Positions 25,153 to 33,942 of a DNA stretch of 64,000 bases are shown one piece after another; position 1 is the stretch's first letter; the number at the start of each line of letters is the position of its first letter. The position numbers and the translations under genes are program-made. The notes below the pieces were generated by a model. The model saw only the letters and a list, made by a program, of their open reading frames with translations, was not told where the DNA came from and did not search any database. The stretch is from Desulfonatronum sp. SC1. GTDB lineage: Bacteria > Desulfobacterota > Desulfovibrionia > Desulfovibrionales > Desulfonatronaceae. The stretch lies in assembly GCF_003046795.1 (NCBI RefSeq), contig NZ_PZKN01000005.1:93222-157221 (forward strand), in the 5' to 3' direction.

Positions 25153-26955
25153 TCAAACAGTTGCCTTGGCCCCTTGCCGGGCGATCTTCAACGTGAAGAA
25201 GAACGTCGCCCCCTTGCCGGGAGTGCTTTCAAGCCAGATTCTGCCTCCGTGGTGCCGGATGATGTGCTTGCAGATCGCCAGACCCAGGCCGGTCCCGCCG
25301 TTGCCTTCGCCGCGGGCGGAGTCCTGGCGATAGAAGCGCTCGAAAAGGCGCTCCTGGTGCTCACGCGGAATGCCCGGCCCCTGATCCCGAACCCCAAAGA
25401 CAAGGTATTCGCCCTCCGGGGCGCAGGTGATCGTGATCGTGCCTCGCTTCGGGCTGTGCCGGATGGCGTTTTCCAGAATATTCTGAAATACCTGGGCCAC
25501 GCGAGACATATCCCCCAGAACCATGATTCCGGAGCAGCCCTCGAGATGATTGACATACTGGATTGCCTTGTCCTCGGCCATGGGCGTGCAGATTTCCAGG
25601 GCCATCTCCAATGAGCGTTCGGCAGCTATGGTTTCCAGAATTTCCGCCGGTGCTTCGGCTTCGAGCTTGGCCAGTTTCAGCAGGTCCGTGACCATCGCGG
25701 CCATGTGCTCCGCATTGCGATGAATGATCCGCAGAAACGAGCGGGTGGTTTCCGGGTCCGGGGGGCTCTCGCCGAGCAAGGTTTCGGTGTAGCCCTTGAT
25801 GGATGTCAGCGGGGTGCGCATTTCATGGGACACGTTGGCCACGAAATCGCGACGGATTTTTTCCATCCGCCGGGGCAGGCTGACATCCTGAATGACCACC
25901 ACGGCCTGAAGGTTTCCGGATGGATCCCTGTATGTATTGATTCTGGCCTCCAGCTCGGCTCCGCCGGGTCGATGCAGAAGCAGGCGTTCGGACTGCTCCG
26001 GGCTATCTCGCAGGGTACGCTCCAGGGCCGCGGCCAGGTCCGGTTCCAAGGTCGCCTCAAGCAATGTCTTGTCTTCGACGCTCTGGATCTTCGGGAAAAA
26101 ACGCCGAAAGGCGGGATTGACGGAGATGATCCGGCCGTCCCGGTCCACGGCGATCACGGCTTCGCTCAAGCCATTGAACAGCGCCTCCAACCGGGTCTTC
26201 TGTTCCTGAACCACGTTGATCTGGCTGGAAATGTCCCGCGCCATCGTGTTCACGGCCTCGGTCAGGGGATGAAATTCACTGGTCCGGGGAACATACAGCC
26301 GTCGGTCATAGGCGCCGGCACCCACGTCGGAAACCAGTTGCACCAGTTTCTTGATGGAGGAGAGCAGACTTTTGGAAAACCAGAAGCTCAATAGCAGCGA
26401 GATCAGCAGACAGGCCCCAAGAATGAGAAAAAAACGCTTCTTCAGGATATCCACCTGCTCGTAAAGGTTGGACATGGGCAGCGCCAGGCGGAGCACCGCG
26501 TCGCTTTCCCCAGTGTCGGCCACGGGACATTTCCTGGCAACATAGATCAAGTCCCGGCCAATAGTGGCGCTTTTGCGAATATCCATGCCCACCCGGCCGC
26601 TGACGGCCTGGATGATTTCCGGACGCATCGAGTGATCCTCCACCTGCGGAAGGCGGACATCGCTGACATGACTGTCCGCGGCGACCCTCCCGTTGAGGGT
26701 GTAGGTCATGCGGACTCCCAAGCGACCGCCCAGGTCCGCGAGCCATGTCCGAATGTCGTGCTCCCCGGCGGGGAATGCCTGCTGGGCAAAAGTCCAACAG
26801 GTGGCGTCAAGCAGTTTCAATGCCCGCTCCTGGCCGTGACTCACAAGCTCCGTTCGCACGGAATGGGCCAGAAAAACGTACATGGGGATGAAGATCGCCA
26901 AAAGCAGGCCCCAGATCCAGAGCATGATCCGCAGGCGTAAAGACGTTGCTGGCAT
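25153..26955 (-). CDS. phoR: Phosphate regulon sensor histidine kinase PhoR
   Basis: A 600-residue membrane sensor kinase. The N-terminal membrane helix (LWIWGLLLAIFIPMYVFLA) and a periplasmic region of about 130 residues with a second helix are followed by a HAMP linker, a PAS domain (LFNGLSEAVIAVDRDGRIISVNPAF), the phosphoacceptor box FVANVSHEMRTPLTSIKGY with His near residue 380, and an ATPase domain with NAIRHSP, DQGPGIP and GGTGLGLAICKHI. It should phosphorylate PhoB when Pst signals phosphate limitation. The ATG at 26955 is chosen over an upstream GTG. It is transcribed divergently from phoB and followed by the pst operon. Confidence 0.93.
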   Translation of the reverse strand: MPATSLRLRIMLWIWGLLLAIFIPMYVFLAHSVRTELVSHGQERALKLLDATCWTFAQQAFPAGEHDIRTWLADLGGRLGVRMTYTLNGRVAADSHVSDVRLPQVEDHSMRPEIIQAVSGRVGMDIRKSATIGRDLIYVARKCPVADTGESDAVLRLALPMSNLYEQVDILKKRFFLILGACLLISLLLSFWFSKSLLSSIKKLVQLVSDVGAGAYDRRLYVPRTSEFHPLTEAVNTMARDISSQINVVQEQKTRLEALFNGLSEAVIAVDRDGRIISVNPAFRRFFPKIQSVEDKTLLEATLEPDLAAALERTLRDSPEQSERLLLHRPGGAELEARINTYRDPSGNLQAVVVIQDVSLPRRMEKIRRDFVANVSHEMRTPLTSIKGYTETLLGESPPDPETTRSFLRIIHRNAEHMAAMVTDLLKLAKLEAEAPAEILETIAAERSLEMALEICTPMAEDKAIQYVNHLEGCSGIMVLGDMSRVAQVFQNILENAIRHSPKRGTITITCAPEGEYLVFGVRDQGPGIPREHQERLFERFYRQDSARGEGNGGTGLGLAICKHIIRHHGGRIWLESTPGKGATFFFTLKIARQGAKATV

Positions 26956-27068
26956 GGATGGTCTCGTATTCCGTAAGGGATTAATGGAGAAAAACACCGG
27001 TCACATTGGCCGACTTCTTTTTGATCTGATTTCCGCATCCCGAGGGAGCCGTCAAGTCCGAGTTCACT

Positions 27069-27108
27069 TTTTCACCAGATTGTCACATAATCTTCATGAT
27101 ATTGTCAC
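27069..27108 (+). promoter_or_regulatory. PHO box upstream of phoB (phoR-phoB divergent region)
   Basis: Four successive 7-nt half-sites with exact 4-nt spacers can be read: TTTTCAC, TTGTCAC, TCTTCAT and TTGTCAC. Two are identical and match the PhoB consensus CTGTCAT at five of seven positions. Ten nt beyond the last is TATCTG, a possible -10. The arrangement implies autoregulation of phoB and perhaps of divergent phoR. Confidence 0.82.
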
Positions 27109-27158
27109 CGAAAAAGGATATCTGGTCTTCTTTATTGCCACATCCGCGGGGAGGCGCC

Positions 27159-27842
27159 ATGTCACGGGAAAAAATCCTGATTGTCGAAGACGAGACGGAT
27201 ATTCTGAATCTTTTGAAATATCACCTGTCCACCGGCGGGTACGAGGTCCACACCGCCGCCACCGGCCTGGAAGCCTTGCGGCAGGCTCGCCAGCTTCAGC
27301 CGGATCTGGTGCTTCTGGACTTGATGCTTCCCGGAGTGGACGGGTTCGAGGTCTGCCGGGAGCTGAAGCACGACCCCCGGACCAGTAACGTCGCGGTGAT
27401 CATGCTCACGGCTCGAGGAGAGGAAGTGGACCGGGTCGTGGGCCTGGAACTGGGTGCCGACGACTACGTCACCAAGCCGTTCAGCCCACGGGAACTGGTG
27501 CTGCGGGTCAAGGCGGTGCTGCGTCGGAACAAGCCCGACGCCCCGTCATCAACGGCCTGGGAACGGGACGGACTGCGGATCGAGGAGGAAAACCACCGGG
27601 TTTTCGTGGATGGCCTGGACACCGAGTTGACGGCCACGGAGTTCAAACTGTTGTCCGAGCTGGTTCACAGCGGCGGCAAGGTTTTGAACCGGGACCAGCT
27701 GCTGAACACTGTCTGGGGGTACCAGTTCAGCGGCTATTCCAGAACAGTGGACACGCATATCCGCAGGCTGCGCAAGAAGCTGGGGCCGTACGCGGAGTGG
27801 GTGGAGACCATCCGCGGCGTCGGGTATCGTTTTCAGGGGTAA
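27159..27842 (+). CDS. phoB: Phosphate regulon response regulator PhoB
   Basis: A 227-residue OmpR/PhoB-family regulator. The receiver domain carries the acidic pocket EDE (residues 10-12), the phosphorylation Asp in LVLLDLMLPG and the conserved KPFSPREL. The C-terminal winged helix ends with DTHIRRLRKKLGPYAEWVETIRGVGYRF. The ATG at 27159 follows GGGGAGG. The product binds the PHO boxes seen ahead of this gene and of pstS. The gene is divergent from phoR rather than in one operon with it, with two phoU genes following on the same strand. Confidence 0.95.
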   Translation: MSREKILIVEDETDILNLLKYHLSTGGYEVHTAATGLEALRQARQLQPDLVLLDLMLPGVDGFEVCRELKHDPRTSNVAVIMLTARGEEVDRVVGLELGADDYVTKPFSPRELVLRVKAVLRRNKPDAPSSTAWERDGLRIEEENHRVFVDGLDTELTATEFKLLSELVHSGGKVLNRDQLLNTVWGYQFSGYSRTVDTHIRRLRKKLGPYAEWVETIRGVGYRFQG

Positions 27843-27880
27843 ACAAGAGCCTACTTTTTTGGGTACCAGGGAGAAAAGAA

Positions 27881-28540
27881 ATGACGCATTTTTTTCTGAA
27901 ACGGCTCGCTGAGCTGCGAGAATCGGCCGCTAACATGGCCGCGTTATGTGAAAAAGCCTTGGACAAGGCTCAACGGGCCTACTTTGAGCGCAGCTCGGTT
28001 CTGGCCAAGGAAGTGATGACCGGCGATGAACAGATCAACAGGCTTGAACTGGAAGTCGACAGCAACGCCCTCGGTCTGCTGGCCTTGGATCACCCCATGG
28101 CCGGGGATCTGCGCAACATCGTCGGCACCTTGAACATCGGCCTGGATCTGGAACGCATCGGGGACGAGACATACAACGTCGCCCGCCGCGCCCTGTTCTT
28201 GAACAATCGTCCGCCGCTCCCCTATTTCCCGGCCATGGAAAACCTGAGTCAACTGGCCATGGAAATGCTTTCCGGAGCCATCAGCGGCTATCTGAACGAG
28301 GATCCCGATCTGGCCCTGAACGTCTGCCAAATGGAAGAGCAGGCCCATGTCGAAACCGTCAAGGTGATCAAGGCCGTGATCGACTACATGGTCGGAGAGG
28401 CCCCGGCCGTTGAACGCTGCGTCCACACCATCTTCATCGCCCGATCCCTGGAACGAGTCGCCTCGCTTTCCGCGAATATCGCCGAATCCGTGATCTTCAT
28501 TACCAAGGGCGTGAACGTCAAAGCCGCCTGCTCGAACTAG
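27881..28540 (+). CDS. phoU: Phosphate signalling protein PhoU (copy 1)
   Basis: A 219-residue all-helical protein with two PhoU three-helix bundles (PF01895). E/D-rich metal-binding positions are evident in DEQINRLELEVDSNALGLLALDHPMAGDLR and LDLERIGDETYNVARR, repeated in the second half as ERCVHTIFIARSLERVASLSANIAESVIFI. PhoU relays the state of the Pst transporter to PhoR and restrains phosphate uptake. It lies 38 nt after phoB. A second PhoU follows, about a third identical by eye. Confidence 0.92.
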   Translation: MTHFFLKRLAELRESAANMAALCEKALDKAQRAYFERSSVLAKEVMTGDEQINRLELEVDSNALGLLALDHPMAGDLRNIVGTLNIGLDLERIGDETYNVARRALFLNNRPPLPYFPAMENLSQLAMEMLSGAISGYLNEDPDLALNVCQMEEQAHVETVKVIKAVIDYMVGEAPAVERCVHTIFIARSLERVASLSANIAESVIFITKGVNVKAACSN

Positions 28541-28577
28541 TTCCTTCCTCAATGCCCATCATCCGGAGACCAAAACC

Positions 28578-29246
28578 ATGACACGAATACCATTTCACCA
28601 GGAACTGGCTCGCATGCAGGACCATATCCTGCGGATCGCGGCGGTGACTCAGGAGAGCCTGGACAACGCGGTAAAAGCCCTGCTGACTGGAGACATCGAG
28701 CTTGCCGACGACGTGATCACCCGGGACAAGGAGATCAACAGCCTGGAGTGCGAAATCAATGAAATGGCCCTGCAAATGCTGGCCCTGTCCCAACCCGTGG
28801 CCAGGGACCTGCGTTTGATCATCGGCGGCAACTGGATCGCCAGGAACATCGAGAGAGTTGGGGATCAGGCGGTGAGTATCGCCGAGAGAGGCATTCTTCT
28901 GGCCAGTCGGCCGACCCTTCCGGACATGATGGACATGCTGGGACGCATCGCCTCGGCCAGCACCGATATGTACCGCAATGCCGTCAAGTCCTTCCGCGAC
29001 CGTGATGAAAAAATGGCCCAGTTTGTCTGCGTATCCGATGAGGAAGTGGATGAACTGGATGTGCTGATCCTACGCAAGCTGATCGACGGCATGATCAAGG
29101 ACACCCCGGCCGTGGAACGATCCGTCCACGGCATCATCGCCTCCCACTGCTTTGAGCGTGTCGCCGACCTCTCCGTGAACATCACCGAAAGCGTGATCTT
29201 CATTGAAAAAGGCGAAAACATTAAACATGCATGCCAAAAACTGTAA
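28578..29246 (+). CDS. phoU: Phosphate signalling protein PhoU (copy 2)
   Basis: A 222-residue paralogue of the gene just upstream. It keeps both bundle motifs: DKEINSLECEINEMALQMLALSQPVARDLR with NIERVGDQAVSIAERG, then ERSVHGIIASHCFERVADLSVNITESVIFI. The two copies differ enough to be an old duplication, not a recent one. Two tandem PhoU proteins may separate the roles of controlling PhoR and controlling the PstCA permease; this is inference. It ends the phoB-phoU-phoU operon, convergent with the PagL-like gene. Confidence 0.92.
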   Translation: MTRIPFHQELARMQDHILRIAAVTQESLDNAVKALLTGDIELADDVITRDKEINSLECEINEMALQMLALSQPVARDLRLIIGGNWIARNIERVGDQAVSIAERGILLASRPTLPDMMDMLGRIASASTDMYRNAVKSFRDRDEKMAQFVCVSDEEVDELDVLILRKLIDGMIKDTPAVERSVHGIIASHCFERVADLSVNITESVIFIEKGENIKHACQKL

Positions 29247-29277
29247 CGCGACAAAGACGCTCCCAGGGCCCGCAACT

Positions 29278-29922
29278 TCAGTCGAAGTAGGAGCCCACCA
29301 TCAAGACCAGGGAGTTCACTCCCCGATTGTCCTTGTGCAGTCCGGCGTTGGACAGGTGGTGCAGACGCAGGGAGGCCCAGATTCGGGATTGGCCCTGCCC
29401 CGGGAACTCCGCGCCGATCCCGATTTGCGGGTTGAAGTTCAACCGCGAGCCCTGTCCCGGAACTTTGTGCCCCGAGTACATCACCCCGACCCCGGCCTCT
29501 CCGTAAGGACGAAACAGGGAACCGCCCAGGCCGTCCAGGTAATAGAGGGCCAACCCGCTCACCGAGGCCAGCCCTCGCGAAGAGCCTTCCGTGGTACCGC
29601 CCAGGCCGGCCTCGATCTTGAAGCGCAACGGCTCGGGCGCCGCATGCGGCCAGATGTCCTCGTAATCGAAAAGCATGAACCCCGTGACCAGGGCGAAGTT
29701 CTTGGCGTCTCCGGGGTCGTAGGCCAAGCCGTATCCCAGCCCCAAGCCCATCCGGGGAGTCAGGCGCGGAGCATGATCGTCGCCCGCGAGCGCGGACGAC
29801 CCGGCCCGAGCCGTGAGCACGGAGGCCCCCAAAAGCAGGACGGCAACCGCAACGACGGCCAGAGCCGCCTTCATCCAGAACCATGGCCTTGGATCACGAA
29901 CCAGCCAGGACAATCGCCCCAT
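29278..29922 (-). CDS. PagL-like lipid A 3-O-deacylase family outer-membrane protein
   Basis: A 214-residue exported beta-barrel-type protein. After an N-terminal hydrophobic segment (FWMKAALAVVAVAVLLLGAS) come alternating amphipathic strands and near the C-terminus RLHHLSNAGLHKDNRGVNSLVLMVGSYF, the PagL signature in which His and Ser of H-x-S-N-A-G form the active site. The Glu normally found in the following N-x-G-x-E stretch is replaced (RGVNS), so catalysis is uncertain. Start 29922 has AGGAGGGG upstream and lies within the end of the ketosynthase-like gene, so the two are coupled. The position suggests remodelling of, or housing in, the outer membrane for the lipid made by this cluster. 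Confidence 0.8.
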   Translation of the reverse strand: MGRLSWLVRDPRPWFWMKAALAVVAVAVLLLGASVLTARAGSSALAGDDHAPRLTPRMGLGLGYGLAYDPGDAKNFALVTGFMLFDYEDIWPHAAPEPLRFKIEAGLGGTTEGSSRGLASVSGLALYYLDGLGGSLFRPYGEAGVGVMYSGHKVPGQGSRLNFNPQIGIGAEFPGQGQSRIWASLRLHHLSNAGLHKDNRGVNSLVLMVGSYFD

Positions 29923-31072
29923 ACTCCCCTCCTGGACCATATTTGAGACAGGCGACCCGGGAAACGTCCCCAGGCGTTCCGGAACAGCCATCGCCGTAAC
30001 GCATGTGATCGGCAAAGGACGGGCATCCGTCCCGAATAACCATGCCCGCGACGGCGAGATCAAAAGCCTGGCCAACGGGCAGACTGCCGTAGGCCGGGGC
30101 GCAGGCCGCGATGGCCAGGGGCCGTCGTCTTGCAGCCTCCAGAACATGCCGATACCGCACCCCGGTCGCCTTGTGCCCGTCCGCGCCCAAAAGCAGGAGC
30201 GTCCACGGGGAGTCCGCTCCGTTTGGCGGACCATCGAAAAAAATATCGACGTTTCGCTGGGCCTCGCGCCCCATGCCGACGTTCACAACATGACCGTATG
30301 TTCCCGAACGGCCGGGCTTTGATCGCTCAAGCACGAAAAAGGCCGCTCCCTCGCCCGGGACGGCGGTTTGCCGGTCAATATCCAGGGGCATGACAGCCTG
30401 AGAAAATTGCGGCCCGAAGAATCGCGACCAGCAATATCCGCGCACCGGGCAGTGCTCGTCCACGGCCCCGAAAAGCACCCTGTCCACCCGACCTTCCGTC
30501 AGCCACTGCCCGGCCGTGAGCAGGGCCGAGACCGTGGACAGCTCGAATTGACTGGCGGTCAGACAGGGTCCGGTGATCTTCAGTAAAATGGAGATATGCG
30601 CCGCCGCTGCATTATGGACGGAGTTGGAGAAATGGGTCGGCGAAGCGCAGACGTCACCGTCATGAATCACGGAGTCGAGAAAGGTGAAAGTGGTGGCCGC
30701 CGCGCCGTAGCCCGTGGCCACGATGATGCCGGTTCGGTCCAGTGCCCCGGAAACGGCGATTCCGGCGTCTTGCAAGGCCAGATGCGCTCCCAGCAGAGCC
30801 AGGCGCGAGAAACGATCCACGCGGCGCAAGGAGCGCTTGGGAACGAACTCGTCAAGGGCCGCGAGATCGGCCCGTAGCGCCGGGACGCTTTCCATCCCCT
30901 GATTCCCCTGAAACTCAAGCCCGCCAAGCATCGGCATCCGCTCCCCGTCCAGGGTCAGTCGCATATCCCCCAACCCGACCCCGAATCCTCCGACAACCCC
31001 GATGCCCGCAACGGCGAGAGGGAGGCTCGGGGAATCAAAACATTCCACGTGTAATGTCGTTTCGCGCATCAT
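29894..31072 (-). CDS. Beta-ketoacyl synthase-like protein lacking the catalytic Cys (chain-length-factor type)
   Basis: A protein of about 392 residues with the thiolase-fold ketosynthase N-terminal domain of the PF13723 type: VAGIGVVGGFGVGLG, RVDRFSRLALLGAHLALQDAG, and SPTHFSNSVHNAAAAHISI. Where active ketosynthases have TACSS, this one reads TASQFELS, so no nucleophilic Cys is present. The conserved C-terminal part is recognisable (GEGAAFFVLE; APAYGSLPVGQAFDL). Similar Cys-less proteins in aryl-polyene clusters are described as chain-length factors that pair with an active ketosynthase. The start is uncertain: two adjacent ATGs at 31072/31069 and one at 31135 have no clear ribosome site. 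Confidence 0.85.
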   Translation of the reverse strand: MMRETTLHVECFDSPSLPLAVAGIGVVGGFGVGLGDMRLTLDGERMPMLGGLEFQGNQGMESVPALRADLAALDEFVPKRSLRRVDRFSRLALLGAHLALQDAGIAVSGALDRTGIIVATGYGAAATTFTFLDSVIHDGDVCASPTHFSNSVHNAAAAHISILLKITGPCLTASQFELSTVSALLTAGQWLTEGRVDRVLFGAVDEHCPVRGYCWSRFFGPQFSQAVMPLDIDRQTAVPGEGAAFFVLERSKPGRSGTYGHVVNVGMGREAQRNVDIFFDGPPNGADSPWTLLLLGADGHKATGVRYRHVLEAARRRPLAIAACAPAYGSLPVGQAFDLAVAGMVIRDGCPSFADHMRYGDGCSGTPGDVSRVACLKYGPGGEYGAIVLAGS

Positions 31073-31294
31073 AGCCGCGAAGTTTAGGCAATGACGGGAT
31101 TGTGGGCAAGAGATTGCGATTCGGGTTTTTGGCATGTTTCGGCATGGCAGGATTGACGCCGGTCGTCAGGTTGTGGCACTCGAAGCGGGGTGAGGACATC
31201 GTGGCATCGATGTCGATACGTACCTTCAACAACGCTCCACCCCGTCTCGAAAAGGCTTTCATCTCACCCCCAAAACGAACAGGAGGACCATCCC

Positions 31295-31933
31295 ATGACC
31301 ATGCAGGACCGTGTTTCCGCCAAACGAGTCATTTCAGGCCGTTTGCTCGCTACGATGCTCTTACTATGCTTCGCCCTTGTTTTGCTCTCCTCCTGTCGCT
31401 CCACCGGCTCCTCGGGGCAGACGTCGAGCAGCGTCACTTCGGAAACCCGGTATAACAAGTACAATATTCACGCTCAACAGAGCAGACAGGACATTAAAGC
31501 CAGCTATGCCGGCTATGTCGACTCCGGCGACGGACATTTTTTTATCCCCGCGGGGTCGAAATTGATATTTCCCGGCAAGGGGCAGCGATGGAGAAACGGT
31601 TTCTGGTTCACCGTGGCCGACACCGGACAAAAGGTTTTTTTTGAATTTCACCGAGGCCGGATGGGCATGGGCGAACACGAGTACATCGAACTGATCACGT
31701 CCAGTTCACCCGTCTCTCTGGATCGCTTTTCGGAACAGGACAGGAAAGGGATCAAAGCCGGCAAAGTGTACACCGGCATGAGCAAGGACGGTGTTCTCAC
31801 TGCCCTCGGGTATCCGGCCAAACACAGAACTCCCTCTCTGGAAAGCAATAACTGGATCTATTGGCGCAACCGCTTCATGACCATGGGCGTGGTTTTTGAC
31901 GGCAACGGCCGGGTCGTCTCCATCACGGATTAG
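31295..31933 (+). CDS. Lipoprotein with BamE/SmpA-like C-terminal domain
   Basis: A 212-residue protein started at an ATG with AGGAGG. The N-terminus is a lipoprotein signal ([18 protein letters not shown]) with Cys near residue 30. The C-terminal portion, [25 protein letters not shown]…[26 protein letters not shown], has the two-helix/three-strand pattern of the SmpA/BamE fold, in which [15 protein letters not shown] is the typical helix start. It is divergent from the ketosynthase-like gene and heads the plus-strand part of the lipid cluster. A role in the envelope delivery of the product is inferred from location only. Confidence 0.75.
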   Translation: MTMQDRVSAKRVISGRLLATMLLLCFALVLLSSCRSTGSSGQTSSSVTSETRYNKYNIHAQQSRQDIKASYAGYVDSGDGHFFIPAGSKLIFPGKGQRWRNGFWFTVADTGQKVFFEFHRGRMGMGEHEYIELITSSSPVSLDRFSEQDRKGIKAGKVYTGMSKDGVLTALGYPAKHRTPSLESNNWIYWRNRFMTMGVVFDGNGRVVSITD

Positions 31934-31961
31934 CCGATATCCGCTCGTTTCCTTATTTATC

Positions 31962-32693
31962 ATGGACACCACCCCCATCGCCCTGATCACCGGCGCAAGC
32001 AAGGGCATCGGCGCGGCCACGGCCCTGATCCTGGCCCGGGACGGATTCGACATCTGGCTGAATTACCGTGGAGATCACCAGGCGGCGGCGACGGTCAGCG
32101 AGGCCGTCGTCGCCCTGGGCCGGGACTGTCGGCTGTTGCCCTTTGACGTGGCCGATTCAAACGCGACCACCGTTGCCCTGGAACCGCTTCTGGAAGAGGC
32201 CACGCCCTTTGCAGTGATCAATAACGCCGGATTTGCCGCGGACACCCTGATGCTGACCATGGATTTCGAGCGGGAGTGGAAACGGGTCCTGAGCGTGCAC
32301 CTGGACGGCTTTTTTCTGGTCACCAAGCTGGTTCTGGCCAAAATGTTGCGCAAGCGCCGGGGCCGGGTGGTGAACATCGTCTCCACGTCCGGGCAGGCCG
32401 GAATGGCCGGTCAAGTCAACTATTCCGCGGCCAAGGCCGGACTCATCGGCGCGACCAAGGCCTTGGCCCAGGAAATGGGCAAGCGCGATATCCTGGTCAA
32501 TGCCGTGGCCCCGGGCTTCATCCAGACCGACATGACCAATGACCTGCCCTGGGACGCCATCCTGCCGAAAATTCCCCTGGGCCGAGTCGGTCGGCCCGAG
32601 GAAGTCGCCGAAGTCGTCTCTTTCCTCTGTTCCGCCAAGGCCACGTACATCACCGGCCAGACCATCGCGGTCAACGGCGGGATATACATGTAA
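31962..32693 (+). CDS. 3-oxoacyl-ACP reductase (FabG-like SDR)
   Basis: A 243-residue short-chain dehydrogenase. It has the NADPH-binding [20 protein letters not shown], the catalytic Ser in [11 protein letters not shown], Tyr-x3-Lys in [11 protein letters not shown], and the C-terminal [11 protein letters not shown]. It should reduce the beta-keto group made by the cluster's ketosynthases. It starts 28 nt after the lipoprotein gene and precedes a ketosynthase by 28 nt. The equivalent reductase in aryl-polyene clusters is ApeQ. A housekeeping FabG cannot be excluded, but the context argues for a dedicated enzyme. Confidence 0.92.
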   Translation: MDTTPIALITGASKGIGAATALILARDGFDIWLNYRGDHQAAATVSEAVVALGRDCRLLPFDVADSNATTVALEPLLEEATPFAVINNAGFAADTLMLTMDFEREWKRVLSVHLDGFFLVTKLVLAKMLRKRRGRVVNIVSTSGQAGMAGQVNYSAAKAGLIGATKALAQEMGKRDILVNAVAPGFIQTDMTNDLPWDAILPKIPLGRVGRPEEVAEVVSFLCSAKATYITGQTIAVNGGIYM

Positions 32694-32721
32694 TCCCGCC
32701 CGAACATTCTTCCGGATCAAC

Positions 32722-33942
32722 ATGCATCAAGCAGCCATCACCGGCGTGGGGATCGTCTCTTCCTTGGGTAATGACTCGGACTCCGTGGTTCGGGCTCTGT
32801 ACGAGGGCAGGTCCGGAATCGGCGTTGACCAGGAACGGATCAAGCTGGGCTTCAGAAGCGCCTTGACCGGCCTGATTCGCGGTTTCGACCCCACCAGACA
32901 CCTCAGCCGCAAACAGCGCAAGACCATGCCCGAGTTCGCGGTCCAGGCCCATGCCGCGACCATGGAAGCCCTGGCCTTGGCCGGATTGGACCCGGATGAT
33001 CTGCGCAACGACCGCACCGGACTGGTGTTCGGATGCGACTCCAGTTGCCTGGCCGGCGTGGAACAGGTGGACATGCTCCGCGAACGCCTGGACACGCGGT
33101 CCATCGGCAGCGGGCATATCTTTCGCTCCATGACCTCCACCATCACCATGAACCTGAACACCCTGCTGGGCACGCGGGGAGCCTGCTGGACCATCAGTTC
33201 GGCCTGCTCCAGCGGCGGGCACGCCGTGGGCCAGGCCGCGGACCTGATCGCCTCGGGCCGTCAGGACCGCGTGCTCTGCGGTGGAGCCCAGGAAATCAAC
33301 TGGCAATCGGTATGCAGCTTCGACGGTTTGGGGGCCTTCTCCACCCGCATGGACCGGCCTCGGACCGCCAGCCGCCCATTTGACGCGGACCGGGATGGAC
33401 TGGTGCCCGGCGGCGGCGCGGCGACCCTCCTGCTGGAACGGCTGGATCTGGCCCGCAAACGCGGTGCCCGGGTGCTCGGTCTGGTCCGCGGATACGGCTT
33501 TTCCTCGGACGGGGAGCATATCTCCGTGCCCAGCGGCGACGGCCTGGAACGGGCCATGCGCATGGCCCTGGGCGAGGCGGACTGGAACCCGCCGACAATC
33601 GACTATATCTGCGCCCACGCCACGTCCACGCCCGCCGGGGATTCCGTGGAGGCCGAAAGCATCGCCCGGCTCTTTGGAACACCCACCCCGCCCGTCTCCT
33701 CGCTGAAATCCATGACCGGCCACGAACTCTGGATGTCCGGCGCGGCCCAGGTCGTCTACTGCGTGCTCATGGCCCGGGAAGGCTTCATCGCCCCGAACAT
33801 CAACTTCGAACGCCCGGACCCCGCCTCGGCCAAACTGGACATCGTCACCGCAACACGCTCCGCCCGGCTGCGCAACGTACTCTGCAACTCCGCCGGCTTC
33901 GGCGGGACCAATGCCTGTCTGGCCCTGGGTTTTCCGGAATGA
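32722..33942 (+). CDS. Beta-ketoacyl-ACP synthase (cluster ketosynthase 1)
   Basis: A 406-residue FabF-type condensing enzyme. The nucleophile is in TISSACSSGGHAVG, the first His in ICAHATSTPAGD and the second in TGHELWMSGAAQ, completing Cys-His-His. The region around the second His (HELWMSG) departs from the usual HTLGAAG, which could affect the pocket. Its last 4 nt overlap the start of the FAD oxidoreductase gene. It should catalyse decarboxylative condensation with malonyl-ACP during polyene or unusual fatty-acyl synthesis. Confidence 0.93.
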   Translation: MHQAAITGVGIVSSLGNDSDSVVRALYEGRSGIGVDQERIKLGFRSALTGLIRGFDPTRHLSRKQRKTMPEFAVQAHAATMEALALAGLDPDDLRNDRTGLVFGCDSSCLAGVEQVDMLRERLDTRSIGSGHIFRSMTSTITMNLNTLLGTRGACWTISSACSSGGHAVGQAADLIASGRQDRVLCGGAQEINWQSVCSFDGLGAFSTRMDRPRTASRPFDADRDGLVPGGGAATLLLERLDLARKRGARVLGLVRGYGFSSDGEHISVPSGDGLERAMRMALGEADWNPPTIDYICAHATSTPAGDSVEAESIARLFGTPTPPVSSLKSMTGHELWMSGAAQVVYCVLMAREGFIAPNINFERPDPASAKLDIVTATRSARLRNVLCNSAGFGGTNACLALGFPE

